Below, in pieces: positions 22,766 to 34,969 of a stretch of 64,000 nucleotides of DNA; within the stretch, counting starts at the first letter, position 1, and every line of letters starts with the position of its first letter. The stretch lies in contig JADFUC010002358.1 in the NCBI GenBank assembly GCA_019722365.1, positions 930,001-994,000 of the forward strand, given 5' to 3'. Position numbers and translations under genes: made by a program. Source of the stretch: Lithospermum erythrorhizon. Its lineage: Eukaryota; Streptophyta; Magnoliopsida; Boraginales; Boraginaceae. The notes under the pieces were generated by a model. That model made no database searches and was not told the origin of the DNA. It was given only the letters and a program-made list of their open reading frames with translations.

Positions 22766-24780
22766 CTGAATAAGTAGTAGTTAATTCCTATTAAAACTCC
22801 TAACTTTTGTGATTTTGCAGAGAATACAATTTAAGAATTAACAATGAAGCGGAAGAAACACAACCCTTATTCACACTTTTATATATGTTTAATTTAATTT
22901 AATAATTTAATGATTTGCATTGAAAATTTAATATGAAAATATTTATTGTTAGGTGTTGTATTTTATTTCCAATTTTACTTCTTAACATGTATCCTTAAGA
23001 CACACGTTAGAACAAACTTTCAAATTTTACACTTATCTTTTTATTTTCAATTCGACTTTACTCGACATCGAATTCTAAATGCAAGGTTTGACTTGAGGCG
23101 ATTTTAGGGGTGGTTCCATTTGACTCGACATGATTTTACATAAAAATAACGAGTACTAGACTCAATTCAATTTGAGTATTTGCCTTAGAAAAATAATTGA
23201 CTCAATCAATCTAAGTATAAATTAGAGTTTGACTCGATATTTGGAAGATCTTTGGTGCTGCTTAAAGGGGATAATCAATATTACTATCGTTATTGATAAC
23301 TCACGACAAGAGGAAGATTTACATCGTGATCTTCTCAAATCAACTTCATGGTTTGTCGAGAACATCGAATCTATCTAGTGGTTGTGAGGTCTTCCACACT
23401 GTGTTTCTTGCCTCGATTCTCTATTATGCTTAATTTGCCGAAAGCTTTTTTTAAAAGAAAATAACTTCATATGGTTTGTTATATATCGTTGAGCTTTAGT
23501 TAAAATGAACGAGAATTGAGGGTGATGTTATCCCAATATGAATATGATGGGTAAACCTTAAGAGAGCTCATTCTCTTCCTTTATTGAAAACGTTTATTTC
23601 GAGATTCCTATTGACAAAAAATATAACCTTCATCTATATTGTTATCGATGGATTTTTCTCCCAACTTTAACATACGTAGTACTCTTTACCCATCTATCTA
23701 TCTTAAGGAAGAACATGAAATGGACGAAAAAAATTTAACACTCTCTCTCAAGAAGTGGCAAATTGTTGTGAAACCTAACTGGTGTTGGATATTTTGAAAA
23801 TTTTCAGGACAATTCTCTTAACTTCAATTTTGAAGTTTGAAATAATAGTCTACTCCCTTCGTATTATGGAGTAATATAAGTGATCATTTAGGATTTATTT
23901 TTTGTATCAAAATATTTGATTATTTACTTTATCAATATAACTTTTGGTATTTGAGTTATAAAAATTCTCTAACATTATTATTTTGTCTCATAATCTTTTT
24001 TTCTCATTGGTTGATAATACTCTCTTTCTTAGTAAATAGTAAAATCAATTATTAACTTAATAAAGTACTTATGAGCTATATAATTACTTATATTGATATA
24101 GAACAAATATATCGTAGTTATTGATATAGAGTGAATATATCGTAGTCAAGCTCAAGGGATTGTATGAATATAGGAGATTAGGACTTAGGAGTAGTAAAGT
24201 GTATAATTTTCATTCTCCCAAAGTTTTCATCAATCCAGATCGAGAAACTAAGGGAGGAACATCATCCCCTCAACCCAAATATGGGGTAAATTAAGCAAGG
24301 AATCTCTTTACAATCTGGCACCCTAATGCATATCTTGCAAGAGAAGATAATTAAATGTGAAAGATGCGTAAATATAAAGGGGCCCTAATTTGGGGTAAAA
24401 AGACAAATTAGAACAAATGCAATCTCCGTACTTCATGCTTTCATCCACTGGCCTTCTTCATTGTCAATTCAAGATTCTTAATATGAGCTTATCCTTTATT
24501 CATAATAGGAGTATAATTTTTGTTAAATAGATTTGGAATTTTGAGAATCAGCCACCTGTTACAACTTCATTTGACTATCATCTTCTTTAGATTTGATTGG
24601 AAGAGAAGCATGTGATGTGAGGAATATTGCTGTCTCTCTCCATTTGTGTAACCTTTTTACTAATACTATTACTACTTGGCTGTTTATGCAAGACTTCAAG
24701 GTCAGTCAAACTTTGTACATGTGATGTAGTGTTGCATTATTGTTGCTTCATATGGATTGTATATGATAGTCATAAAGATT

Positions 24781-24939
24781 AAAGACATGTAATGATACGC
24801 CGATATTTACCAACGGCTGGCCCCCGCATCGCTAAATTCATTATCAATGCGAAGCGTTTATCCAGACGCTACCATGTCGATGCGCAGTACAAGACCGCAG
24901 TGCGTAATTCTACCGTCTGGCCGTAGACAAAGACATGTA
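24781..24939. repeat. 137-bp GC-richer insert bounded by an 11-bp direct repeat
   Basis: AAAGACATGTA occurs at 24781-24791 and 24929-24939. The 137 bp between are visibly richer in G and C than the surrounding DNA (for example ccaacggctggcccccgcat) and match no element I recognise. One frame stays open through the insert and beyond but has no start. Confidence 0.6.
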
Positions 24940-25149
24940 CGATGTATACAATTTCGACGGTATCAACTCGGACAATTTATATTTATCGTTGTTTCTCAGA
25001 GTATGTAACAATATATATCGTAATTCCATAACGAATAACAATTATTCAAATAAAAGAAAATCGAAGTTCAATATTTAGAGATAAATCTCAACTTTCCGTT
25101 GCATGAACCTTAAGATATACTTCACGACCCTTCAACATTACCCTATCAT

Positions 25150-25157
25150 TATATAAA
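25150..25157 (+). promoter_or_regulatory. TATA box
   Basis: TATATAAA lies 83-90 bp before the ATG of the gene at 25240. Confidence 0.6.
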
Positions 25158-25239
25158 CAGCACTGTTACATTTCATTATGCATCAGTTTGAGTCTCTATC
25201 ATAGGCTACATTTACACCATATTGTTTTTAGTTACTGCA

Positions 25240-25704
25240 ATGGCATGCATAAACATGCTCAACAACAATGAGCAACAACCAAACTTTCATCATCCCTCTA
25301 CTACCCCAAGAATCTCCTTCTCCAATGACTTTGTTGATGCTCAAGCTCATCAACAAATGATCAAACATGAAAACATCTACAAAGAAGCACCCGTTTCATC
25401 AGATTTCCAGTTCTCACTTCCAGATTTTTCGACGATTTCTGCAGATGAAATCATCTTCAAGGGGAAATTGCTACCTCCCAATCCCAAAATACATTGTCCC
25501 AAGACCACCACAACCCTCCAAGATGAACTTCTCACCAGCGATGATGATGATTATCAAGATAAATTTGCACCAAGACTGAACAAAATCACCAGCAAATGGA
25601 AGGAACGTTTACGCTTCAAAAGATCTCAAGTTTTGCCTTCCAAAGTTTCTGAGGGACTTGAAAGGATCGATGAAACAAATACCAAGAAGAACGATCTGTT
25701 ATAG
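25240..25704 (+). CDS. Uncharacterised plant protein, 154 aa
   Basis: A single exon from the ATG at 25240 (MACINMLNNNEQQ); the in-frame TTG at 25222 is ignored. Conserved-looking blocks are PRISFSNDFV (about 24-33), EAPVSSDFQFSLPDF, ADEIIFKGKLLP and a basic C-terminal stretch KWKERLRFKRS. This order (ISFSNDF, DFEFS, ADELFxGKLLP, basic tail) recalls a plant-specific family that includes membrane-associated kinase regulator-like and DUF1645-like proteins. I cannot name a function. There is no signal peptide or membrane span. A TATA box is close upstream and it looks like a normal, complete intronless gene. Confidence 0.75.
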   Translation: MACINMLNNNEQQPNFHHPSTTPRISFSNDFVDAQAHQQMIKHENIYKEAPVSSDFQFSLPDFSTISADEIIFKGKLLPPNPKIHCPKTTTTLQDELLTSDDDDYQDKFAPRLNKITSKWKERLRFKRSQVLPSKVSEGLERIDETNTKKNDLL

Positions 25705-26174
25705 AAGTTCGCATTTTTTTAAGATCCCCGTGTGACTCTTTTACAATATTTTGCTTGTTTATTACTTCACTTATTTCAAATTAATAAGCATGACTCGTTT
25801 TTTTAGAGATTGAAGAAACAGCAGGAGAAGATCATGTTTTTCATCTATTTAAATGTTTAGCCCAACCAATTAAAATGCTGCAGATCTCTGGGAGAAAATT
25901 CTCTCTTTTTTAATCCAAGTACTCATTACATATTTGTTCATAAGTTGTCCCTTTCATTTATCATTCTCCATAGATGAATTGTTACTATCATCATATTAGT
26001 AACTGAAAAAGGATCAATTATAATTGACAAAAAAATGTAAAAAAGCAAGATACACTTCATTCAACATAGTGGTAAAATTCAAATACAAAAACTGCAGTTC
26101 AATCCAAGATCATTATTTATTGCAATTACTTACAAACCAGAATCAAGTACATTGACAAGGTCTCATAATCTTTA
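25705..26174. other. Convergent spacer
   Basis: It lies between the 3' ends of the 25240 gene and the minus-strand carboxylesterase. Nothing else was recognised. Confidence 0.5.
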
Positions 26175-27083
26175 TTAGTTGAAGAAAGAAGTCATCTTTT
26201 TCATCAAAATATCAGCCTTATCACACCCTGGATTTACCAAATGAAACACATGATCTTCCCCTTCTGCCTCCACAATTTCCACTTCACCACCCCACCCACT
26301 GTTCTTGATTGCTTCATAGTAACTCCAACCACAATGTCTCACTGTATCAATCTCAGCAGTACAGATCAAGATTTTCTTGCACACAATTTTCGACAAAATC
26401 CCAGGATGAAGCGTAGGATTCAACCTAGGATCATCTAATCCAATATTTGATTCTTTGCCAAGATACAACCAAAGATCATTAAAGAAATCATCTCCAAAAA
26501 ATGGATGAATCAAAACCACCCCCTCAAGATTCATCCCTGTTTTTTCGAACCCACCATTGGATTCATTGCTTGCTCTCACCATCATTTCATGAGAAATATT
26601 AGCTCCAGCGCTATCGCCAGCCAAGAAAGTTCTTGAAAAATCTGCATGATCTCTCAACCATGGTTCAGAATCTTTACCATTCTCAAGCCATTTGAAAACA
26701 GACCAACAATCATCATAACAAATTGGAATAGGAAACTCTGGAGCTAATCTATACTCAATGGACAAAGCAATCACATTAGCCTCAGCTACCAAACGACTCA
26801 GATAAGGATGATACCATGAGGAAAGGGCTGACTCAATACAAAATCCACCCCCATGAATGTAGATCAACAGGGGAAGCTTTTTGTTGGTATTTTTCGGTAG
26901 GTAAAGACGTACAATAACGTCGTTTTCTGGTGGGATTTTGACATCTTTTGATATGACTCCAGTTTCTGGATCTTCCGAAGGGGGGACGAAATCGGCTTCT
27001 ACATACCTTTCGACGTGACCATCTTTGTACACTCGGAAAAAGGACTTGAAATCTGCAACTATCTCTGTTGAGCTTGGATTCAT
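26175..27083 (-). CDS. Carboxylesterase (CXE family, alpha/beta-hydrolase), copy A
   Basis: Intronless, 302 residues from the ATG at 27083 (MNPSSTEIV). An upstream in-frame TTG at 27143 gives no conserved residues. It has the oxyanion-hole motif HGGGF, the nucleophile elbow GDSAG, the acid in TAEID and the catalytic His in EDHVFH. The length fits plant CXE / 2-hydroxyisoflavanone dehydratase-like proteins (about 300-330 aa). Serine rather than threonine in GDSAG favours an esterase; the His of the triad argues against a GID1 receptor. The substrate is unknown. It is in tandem with copy B, which starts some 390 bp upstream on the same strand. Confidence 0.93.
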   Translation of the reverse strand: MNPSSTEIVADFKSFFRVYKDGHVERYVEADFVPPSEDPETGVISKDVKIPPENDVIVRLYLPKNTNKKLPLLIYIHGGGFCIESALSSWYHPYLSRLVAEANVIALSIEYRLAPEFPIPICYDDCWSVFKWLENGKDSEPWLRDHADFSRTFLAGDSAGANISHEMMVRASNESNGGFEKTGMNLEGVVLIHPFFGDDFFNDLWLYLGKESNIGLDDPRLNPTLHPGILSKIVCKKILICTAEIDTVRHCGWSYYEAIKNSGWGGEVEIVEAEGEDHVFHLVNPGCDKADILMKKMTSFFN

Positions 27084-27469
27084 TTCTGTATTCTGATGTA
27101 TTACTGTAAATTGATCGAGTATGAAGAAGGTGAAATAGATCAATAATTAGTTAGATATGGGGAAATAGCTGTTTATTAGGCGTAGTGGTTGATTTATTGT
27201 TTACGTTTGGTGAAAATAATTGTATCATGATCACCTTAAATTAATCTTCTAAATCATATTTGATGATATATATCTTTCGATAAAACCTTAAAATGGACGA
27301 ATTATTACTTCAAATAAAAGCCTTATTGATAAGTATCATACTAAAAGCAACAGAGAACAACGATGCAGAAGAGAATTATTATGATTGAAAATGGAAAGTC
27401 CAATTCAAGAGCTTTATTGATAATACTCATACTCAAAGGAACACAGCAAAGTTGCTTATATCATGTTAA
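27084..27469. other. Spacer between CXE copies A and B, holding a paralogous empty site
   Basis: 27288-27313 (ttaaaatggacgaattatta and the next bases) matches the two flanks of the MULE at 30086-34893 joined without the element. 27340-27469 is the 3' UTR of copy B. Confidence 0.65.
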
Positions 27470-28408
27470 TTATTTCATGAAAGCAGCCACTTGTTTCATT
27501 AAAATGGCTGCATTATCACACCCTGGATTCTTCAAATGGAAGACATGCTCCTCCCCTTCTGTATAAAAAATGTCCACTTCACCACTCCATGCACTGTTCT
27601 TGATTGCCTCATAGTAGATTACACCTCTCTCTCTCAAAAAGTCCTTCTCTGCAACACAAATCAAGATCTTCTTGCATACATGTTTTTCCAACAATTTAGC
27701 ATGAACTGCAGCATTAAACCTAGGATCATCCAAACTAGAATTCCCATCTTTGCAAATAAAATCCCAAAGCTTGTCAGCCTCACGTTGACCATCCCCAAAA
27801 TATGGATGAATTAAAGCCATGCCTATAACCTTCACCCCTGTTTCAAACAACAAACTCTCCTCATCACTAGCTTTCACCATCATATTATGAGCAATATTTG
27901 CTCCAGCACTATCACCAGCCAAGAAAACTCTTGAAAAATCTGCATGATCTCTTAACCATGGTTCTGAATCAGACCCTTCAGTCTTTTCACCATTTGAAAC
28001 AACCCATTTGAAAGCAGACCAAGAATCTTCATAGCAAGTTGTTACAGGATGCTCTGGAGCTAGCCTATACTCAACTGAAACAGCAACCACATTAGCTTCA
28101 GCAACTAGTTTATTAAGATATGAGTGATAAAATGAGGAGCATGCAGACTCAATGCAGAATCCACCACCATGAAAGTATATCAAAAGGGGGAGCTTTTGGT
28201 TATTATCATGATGATTGTTGGGCATATAGAGACGTACAGAAACATTATTTTCTTGTGAAATTATGATATCTTTAGATAGGACATTGTTTAGTGGATCTTC
28301 AGATGGGTGGACGAAGTTTGCTTCAATGAATCTATGAACATGGCCATCTTTGAAAACTCTGATTAAGGGAAAATGTTCAAATACTATTTCAGTAGAGTTT
28401 GAAGCCAT
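27470..28408 (-). CDS. Carboxylesterase (CXE family), copy B
   Basis: Intronless, 312 residues from the ATG at 28408 (MASNSTEIVFEHFPLIRVF). HGGGF, GDSAGANIAH, AEKDFLRERG and EEHVFH supply the oxyanion hole and the Ser-Asp-His triad. It is clearly related to copy A over its whole length and even closer to the broken copy at 36081-37849, with which it also shares its leader (ccacattgagcagaa just before the ATG). A minus-strand TATA-like tctatata lies at about 28471. It likely acts as a soluble esterase on small acyl esters; the substrate is unknown. Confidence 0.94.
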   Translation of the reverse strand: MASNSTEIVFEHFPLIRVFKDGHVHRFIEANFVHPSEDPLNNVLSKDIIISQENNVSVRLYMPNNHHDNNQKLPLLIYFHGGGFCIESACSSFYHSYLNKLVAEANVVAVSVEYRLAPEHPVTTCYEDSWSAFKWVVSNGEKTEGSDSEPWLRDHADFSRVFLAGDSAGANIAHNMMVKASDEESLLFETGVKVIGMALIHPYFGDGQREADKLWDFICKDGNSSLDDPRFNAAVHAKLLEKHVCKKILICVAEKDFLRERGVIYYEAIKNSAWSGEVDIFYTEGEEHVFHLKNPGCDNAAILMKQVAAFMK

Positions 28409-30076
28409 TTCTGCTCAATGTGGTGTAGTTATGGAGGTGGAATATGATTTGTGAAGGGTTTAGCCTTATCTATATAGACTGATTCAGCATGAGGAGTTTG
28501 GTGCCAAGGGGGGGAGTAATTGTTATTGTAAGCCTTTTGTAAACATTTAATACTTAGTTTATCTAAAAAAAATTGTGCAAATTAGTTATTCAATCTATGT
28601 AATGAAAATTTATTTGATGCAAATTAGTAATATAATCTATGTCATTAATGCATGTAATTATTGGAAATTTGTCCGATTAGGAGTTTATTTTTCGGATATG
28701 TTTCCAATTTTAATTCGAGTATTAAATGTAATGTAATTTGATGCTCAATATCATATATGTATTGAGTATTGATTGAACGGATATCACAAACTTATTTTTC
28801 AAAGTAAGTTCATTGAAATTTCACAAACATACTGACGTACCACTTCTCGTTGTCGAGTTGTTAGAGTTTCATTTATGCAAAAGCTAATCCCGCGAACTGC
28901 TTAATTAAATAATTTATCTTATAAATTTAAGTGTAAATATCATACATTAATTTATATGATTTCATTTTAAATAATAAAGTCTAATTTCTAATGCTTAAAT
29001 TAAATTTTCATAATCGTTTTGTAAAATCAACACCACAATTAAAGAATTTTTCATAATTATATAGTCACTTGACACAATTTTAACTTATATGTGCTATTAA
29101 CTCACTAAATAATTAAAATCGTGCGGTGGATACATCGCCAAGTAGTAAACCCTTATTTCTGGTAACATTACAAAGTAATTATTACATGTTATTACTATTT
29201 CCAAGACATCATACATTATTTTTAAAAAAATATTTTTTAAGGCATACACATACTTGTGATTTGGAAATAGGAAATAGGTTTGGCCTTATTTAGTGGTGTA
29301 CTACTTCCAATTTATTTTAATTGTCATTTGACTTTTTTAAAATCACTCTTATCCTTAAGACTTTCAAAGGTCTCCAAGACACCTGGCTTAAATGTGAATA
29401 TCTTTAATTATACAAGCACGAAAATTATAAAATGATATTTCAAAAATATATATCAAAACGAATCTAACAAAATCTCACGCGTCTATATTATTTCTTATCG
29501 GCTAATGAGAATTCATATAAAGTTTTTATGTTTCTGACCCAAAAATAGCCGAATAAGCATAATTTTTTGGAATGAAGCGAAGTATTAATGATTCATTATT
29601 CTAAAAAAATATAAAATATATGAGCTCTTTTGATTCATCTTTTAAAATATTTTCATAATATTAAATTTTTAATTTTTTTAATAATATAATTAAAGACAAT
29701 CAAAATCAAATATTTATCTCGAGCATGAAAATTTAATTAAATTGATTAAGTGAAAGAATAATAACAGCTATATGATGTAATGAGAAGGCGGCCAAACTCG
29801 AGCCAAACAATTTGTCAATTGATAAACACCAATCTGGCCGGTGGACTCGTGAAAGGGTTGAACTCTTTCATTCTTTGTTTGGCATGGTGAATTGCTTGGT
29901 GATGAGGAACATGAATGGTAATGCCAATTTTTTGGGACTAAGATTTTTTTTAGAATAACAAGTCATTTATTGATGCCTATAATCATATTTTGACGATCTA
30001 CATCATCCACAAATTTATTTTTGTAATAGCATGTTGTAACTTTTAATGCATCTTAGAGTTTTATTTTAAAATGGTC
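28409..30076. other. Intergenic region with a MITE and AT-rich sequence
   Basis: It holds the CXE-B promoter, the Stowaway-like MITE at 29299-29587 and, at about 29590-29760, another MITE-like fragment. No gene was recognised. Confidence 0.5.
29299..29587. mobile_element. Stowaway-like MITE, second member
   Basis: The interior matches the element at 5770-6028 in the same order: ggtctccaagacac, gtgaatatctttaatt, aaaacgaatctaac and gctaatgagaattcat. The terminal repeats (tactacttccaattta and its counterpart aatgaagcgaagtatta) are more diverged. The two are members of one family. Confidence 0.75.
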
Positions 30077-30085
30077 GAATTATTA

Positions 30086-33000
30086 GAGAAAATTGTCAAA
30101 ACGATCCCGAGCACAGATAAGTCAGACTTCTTTGGGCTCCTAATGTTGACATCGATTGTAGTTTAGTCCCCGTGAATTGATACAAAGTTGCGCTTACCCC
30201 ACCTTAATCAATCCAAGCAGTTAATGCCCAATTCAGATTTGGAGCTCAATTGAGGCCAAAATGATTTTAATATTTTAAAATGACCCCATAATTCATATAA
30301 AATTATAATCAAAACCAAATCAAAACAAAAGAAGTAATTTTAACATCATTTCATTTCTCTCTTTACTAAACAAAACATAATCTCTAAACACAACATACTC
30401 CTCGAAACATAATCTATGCAAAACTTTAGAAACTTGAAAACGAAAGTAAGATTGTAATGGCTTGGAGAAGGACTGGATAAGAGACCCTCCCCGTTTATGG
30501 TAAGGTTTTTGTTTAATCTTGTTTAACTTTTAAGTTTTCCACCAAGTAATTTATATTTGTTTAATCATTATAGAACCTTTTTAAATCGATTTTCAAAATC
30601 TTTTTGTTAATCATCACAAGATGTTTTGGCTTTATGCTTTTTTTATATCGATACTGAAAGTAAAAACATTTTAATCATGCATGTATCATGTATGTTTTCC
30701 CAAGTCGATTTTGGTGATTTTAATATGGTTTCACTACTCCCTAACATTTTAGGGGTTTTGATTACTCCCAACATACTTTTACTCCTAATTCCATTTAGGG
30801 TTTTTGATTACCTCTAATTGATTTAGATAATTAAACCCTAAATTGATTTGTTTTCTAATTACCCCAATTCAATTTTGTTTCGATTATCCTAAATCGATGA
30901 ATTCAATTACCCAATATCAATTTATCTATTTCACTACTTCCCAAATCAATTTAGAATTTCTAATTATTCCAAATTAATTTGAATTCTAATTATAGTCTTT
31001 ATTGAAATCGTTGTATTTAAGCTGATGTTAACTTTGACATCAGACTACTGGCGCCAAGGTTGGTTGGTAAGTCTCATATACGCATACGCAAAATGCTTTT
31101 GATAATTTTGATTATGTTAATGGGAATAGTCTAAGTATGGAAGTGCTTAAGAGGATTTGTTGCTGATCAGAGGCCATTAAGCGTGATAAGGATAAATAAA
31201 GTTTTATCTAAGTTTAAGAAAACTGGATATGACGTAGTCGCTAAGTAAGGAAAGATTGACGTGGGGTTGCTAGCATTAAAAAGGAAGAGGCAGAATCGCT
31301 TGTACAACATGCTGATTTAGATTCTATGTTGAGGGAAGAAGCTATTAATGGGGAGATTAGACAAGATGTTGTAGATGATGAGGATGTAGGCTTTGAATCT
31401 AGAAATTTAGGGACTATATTTATGGCCAGGAATGAAAGAATGTCAGTAGATTCTCGAGAAGCCTAAGTTGACGGCGCCAGTATCCCATGACGTATTTATG
31501 TGTTAGTAGATGATGAATATGATATGGAAGAGGATGATGCATTGTTTGACTTACATGTTGATGAAGGGGCTGAGGAAGGTAAAGCTAGTTTTAACAAGAT
31601 CAGTTTATATCATGTGAGTATACACGATGAAATTAATAATGTCATGTGATAGGATTGTATAGGCAATGGTGACGAGGGTTTAAGAGCGAAGATGACTCTA
31701 GTGATGATGATGATCATTGTAAACTAGATAGTTTCCCTAAGTACAATTCAAAAATGTATTTGGTAGGAATCCTAGATTCGCTATCGGATGCTTTTTTAGT
31801 TATAGAGTGAGCTGAAGACGCCTATTGATACTTTGAGTATGAAGATGGGTGATGTAGTGACATTAGGAAAATGAAAAATGTTTTGTGGTCAGGGCGAAAG
31901 CATTTATTTAATGTAGTTGCACATTTATGCAAGGAAGTCGGGAGCGGGAGACAGGACTACAAATTAGGGGATGTCATTTAGATCATACTTACATCCCAGT
32001 GTATGATAACAAGACTTTAAAGTCTTCATGGTTAGCTAAGCATTATGTTAAAAAGTTTAGAAACTCACCTTCACTTAGGGCAGTTGACTTTAGGAAAGAA
32101 ATGAATCTTAAGCTTGGACAACATGTGAGTAAGTGGCAAGTATGAAGTGGCAAAAACTATCATATAAGGTCTATTTACGAGGACTAAACCGAGCGCTTTA
32201 GTAGAATATGAGACTTTGTAATCGGTGTGAATGAGAGTAATCCCGACAAAATGTTATGTTAAAACAAAGAGACAAACGATGACGGAAACCTGAATTTTAG
32301 AGATGGTATATTTGTTGGAAGACATGTATAAAGGGGTTCAAAAGTGGTTGTAGAAAGTTGGTTGGAGTAAATGGTTGTCACCTTAAGACTAAAAGAGGGG
32401 CAATTTGTTACTGGGTAATAGACAATCTCAACAATAACATATTTTATATTGCATATGATGTTGTTAAGGTTGAGAACAAAAACAGTTGGGAATGGTTCCT
32501 GTCTCATCTTTTTGAAGATCTTAGGGACAATGATGAAGATGATGTCATGTGATGCTTGACCATGTCGACAACAAAGGCCTTATCAAGCCTTTCAAAATGG
32601 GCCGTTTAACGCGATCACAGATTAGGTTAGCACCTCCATGAGAACTTCAAGAGGGCAGGCTTCAAGGCAACAACATACAAGGATGCTCTATGGAGCATCA
32701 ACATCCACAACAACATACAAGGATCGTTTCCATGGAGCGATCAACATCAACATACAAGGATGCTCTATGAAGACATGGATAAAATGAAACGCTGGATCTT
32801 GATGCTCATTCTTGGTTCAAGACAAGGAGTCTCTTCTACAGAGAAAGAGTTATTTCGAAATATTTCTCATTTATGATATTTTATTGAACAACATAAAAGT
32901 GAAGTATTTAACTCAATAATTTTGACGTTGTGAGATAAACCAATCTTGACATTGATGTCTAAGCATCATGATCTCGACATTATGGTTAGAATGCAATGCA

Positions 33001-34893
33001 CAGATAAGGCGTAACAACATAGGCAAGTTGTGTCCCAAACCAAGAAAAAGACTACTTGATTGTGTGAAGGCGCCTCGTGTCAGTATGTGCCAACGAAGAG
33101 TTTAATAAGACTCACTTTCAAGTATTTTCGTGAAGAACGAAATCAACGCGATGTGGACTTAGAAAAAAGGTGTTGCACATGTAGGAAATGGCAATTGACT
33201 GGAATACCTTGCAAACATGCTTGTGCTTCAATAAGGTTAAATGGTGATAATGTTGAAGACTTTGTGAATGAATGTTACACTTTTGATACTTACAAAAAGG
33301 TGTATGTTCATGCCATTCAACCTATGGCATGCCTTGAGTTGTGGCCAAAAACTAGAAGAGAAGGACCTACTCCACCACCTATGAATAAGAGGAGTTCTAA
33401 AGAATAAAGCGCTTTATGAGGGTCAATGCTATCAAGCTCTAAGACAATGGCAAGACTAAGCATTGCAAGGTTAGGAAATATCTTTGTAGAGTGTGTAGAA
33501 TCAAGACACAATAGCGCAGTCAAGTAAGTATTTTTTTTTCATTTTTTATGTTTATGTTCTTGAGTTGCTTTAATTCTGTTTTCTACATTTTCTTTTGTTA
33601 ACTGCTTGACATCAGAGAAAAAAAGAGCATAAAATTAGGAAAGTGAACTACCATGATTTAACTGGGCCAGATGAATGTCTGAATCTAACTACTCCATAAC
33701 GCCACTCAAGAGTCCGTAGCACGACCTTCTTCTCAACCAACTACTCAAAGTGATGTCACTCAAGAAGCACAAACAGGGAGACCACCAATATCTACATTTG
33801 CTAGGCAACATGTTAGGCCTCCAACAACTGGAATTACTATTCGAGCACCACCTCCATTGTTTGTTCCGTGATACGGAATACCTTCTGCCACCAACAACGG
33901 TTGTAACGAGGTCCCCCATGCTGTTCTCTTATCAAGGAAAAAAGTTTGCAAAGATGAAAGATCTTAGCAAAGAGTAGAAGTCTGTTTTGAGTTAGTGTTC
34001 AAATCATGTTTGACAACTTTTGCAATAATCAAGAAGCAACAATTAGGATTATCTTTTGTGATTAATATTATCTTTTATGTTGCTAAACAATTGATTATCT
34101 TAACTTCGCTTAATCATTTGACTTATGGAAGCATTTTCATTTCGGACATAGCAAGTTGTTTATTATTGCATAAGATGTGAAACAGGTTACAATTGCAACA
34201 AAAGCTACTTCATAAGTAGCTACTACATGAGACTATAAGCTACAAAGAGACAACAAACTATTATTACAACAACTAGGAGCATCTTAACTTTTCTTTTCAA
34301 ACTTTCAATTTCATCTTCCATCTTATTGCATTTGTTTAGGAGTCCCAAAATGATGCTTCTTTCTCTTGGACCAACAATAGGATCTATCCATTGCTAAGAC
34401 TTCACATCCAAACCTTTGTTTTGGGACATTTCACAAATCTACGACCGGGTTTGTCTCAAGATGTAAATGTATGGACAACTTAACCCACAACCACGCCTCT
34501 CCAAATTTCTTCAACCATGCTCAAGCCATTTCGGACAGATATTTTTTAAGAAGATAAAGATATGAAATATGGTTGAATTGTGTTGTTTGGCCTTATTATA
34601 GACATTAAATTTAGGGAGGGAAATGTAAAAGTTCGTGAAAATGCAGTGGTTTGGCGGGAAAGTGTGGGTGAAGTTTATTTATGTACCAAAACTGATTTCA
34701 AATCTTAAAAATTATTTTTTGGCCCCAAATTGAGCTCAAATCTGGATTGGCTGTTAACTTTAACCGGACTGTTAAAATTGGGGACTAAACTGCAACTTTG
34801 TGTCAATTACGGGGACTAAACTGTAATCGTGTCACTATTGGGGACTAAAGTGCAACTTGGTGCTACTATCGGAAACCATTTTGACAATTTTTT
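30086..34893 (+). mobile_element. Degenerate MULE (Mutator-like element), 4.8 kb
   Basis: The ends are long inverted repeats of roughly 200 bp. The left end begins gagaaaattgtcaaaacgat and the reverse complement of the right end begins aaaaaattgtcaaaatgg; further in both share the tagtccccgtaattgacacaaagttg-like block. GAATTATTA at 30077-30085 and 34894-34902 is a 9-bp target duplication, the usual MULE length. Inside, in broken frames, are transposase remnants: CHLDHTYIPVYDNKTL (about 31970), VGVNGCHLK with NSWEWFLSHLFEDL (32358-32552), and a SWIM zinc finger CCTCRKWQLTGIPCKHACA (about 33170-33225) followed by a Pro-rich tail. Stops and frameshifts make it non-autonomous today. Confidence 0.9.
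31927..33407 (+). pseudogene. MULE transposase remnant (mudrA-like)
   Basis: Three separate open fragments (31927-32145, 32358-32552, 33060-33407) carry family motifs in the right order: N-terminal conserved region, DDE catalytic core, SWIM finger. Stops and shifts interrupt them. In the core, the expected GxDGCHLKG reads GVNGCHLKT, so the first catalytic Asp is Asn. The SWIM pattern C-x-C ... C-x-H is intact. Confidence 0.85.
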
Positions 34894-34969
34894 GAATTAT
34901 TACATCAAGTGAAGTGAATTATATTTTTAAAAGGCAATCAATTTTTGAAAGGATGAAATCTCACAGTTG

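Larger units (their letters stand above)
21111..24780. other. Gene-poor AT-rich intergenic region
   Basis: No gene was recognised. It contains a triplicated ATT/AAT-rich repeat (21985-22195), a MITE (22551-22765) and a Stowaway-like start tactcccttcgtattatgga near 23855. Confidence 0.5.

Noticed and set aside
25222..25239. Longer N-terminus for the 154-aa protein from a TTG
   Set aside because: ATG at 25240 has the expected leader and TATA spacing; non-ATG starts are unlikely in plant nuclear genes.
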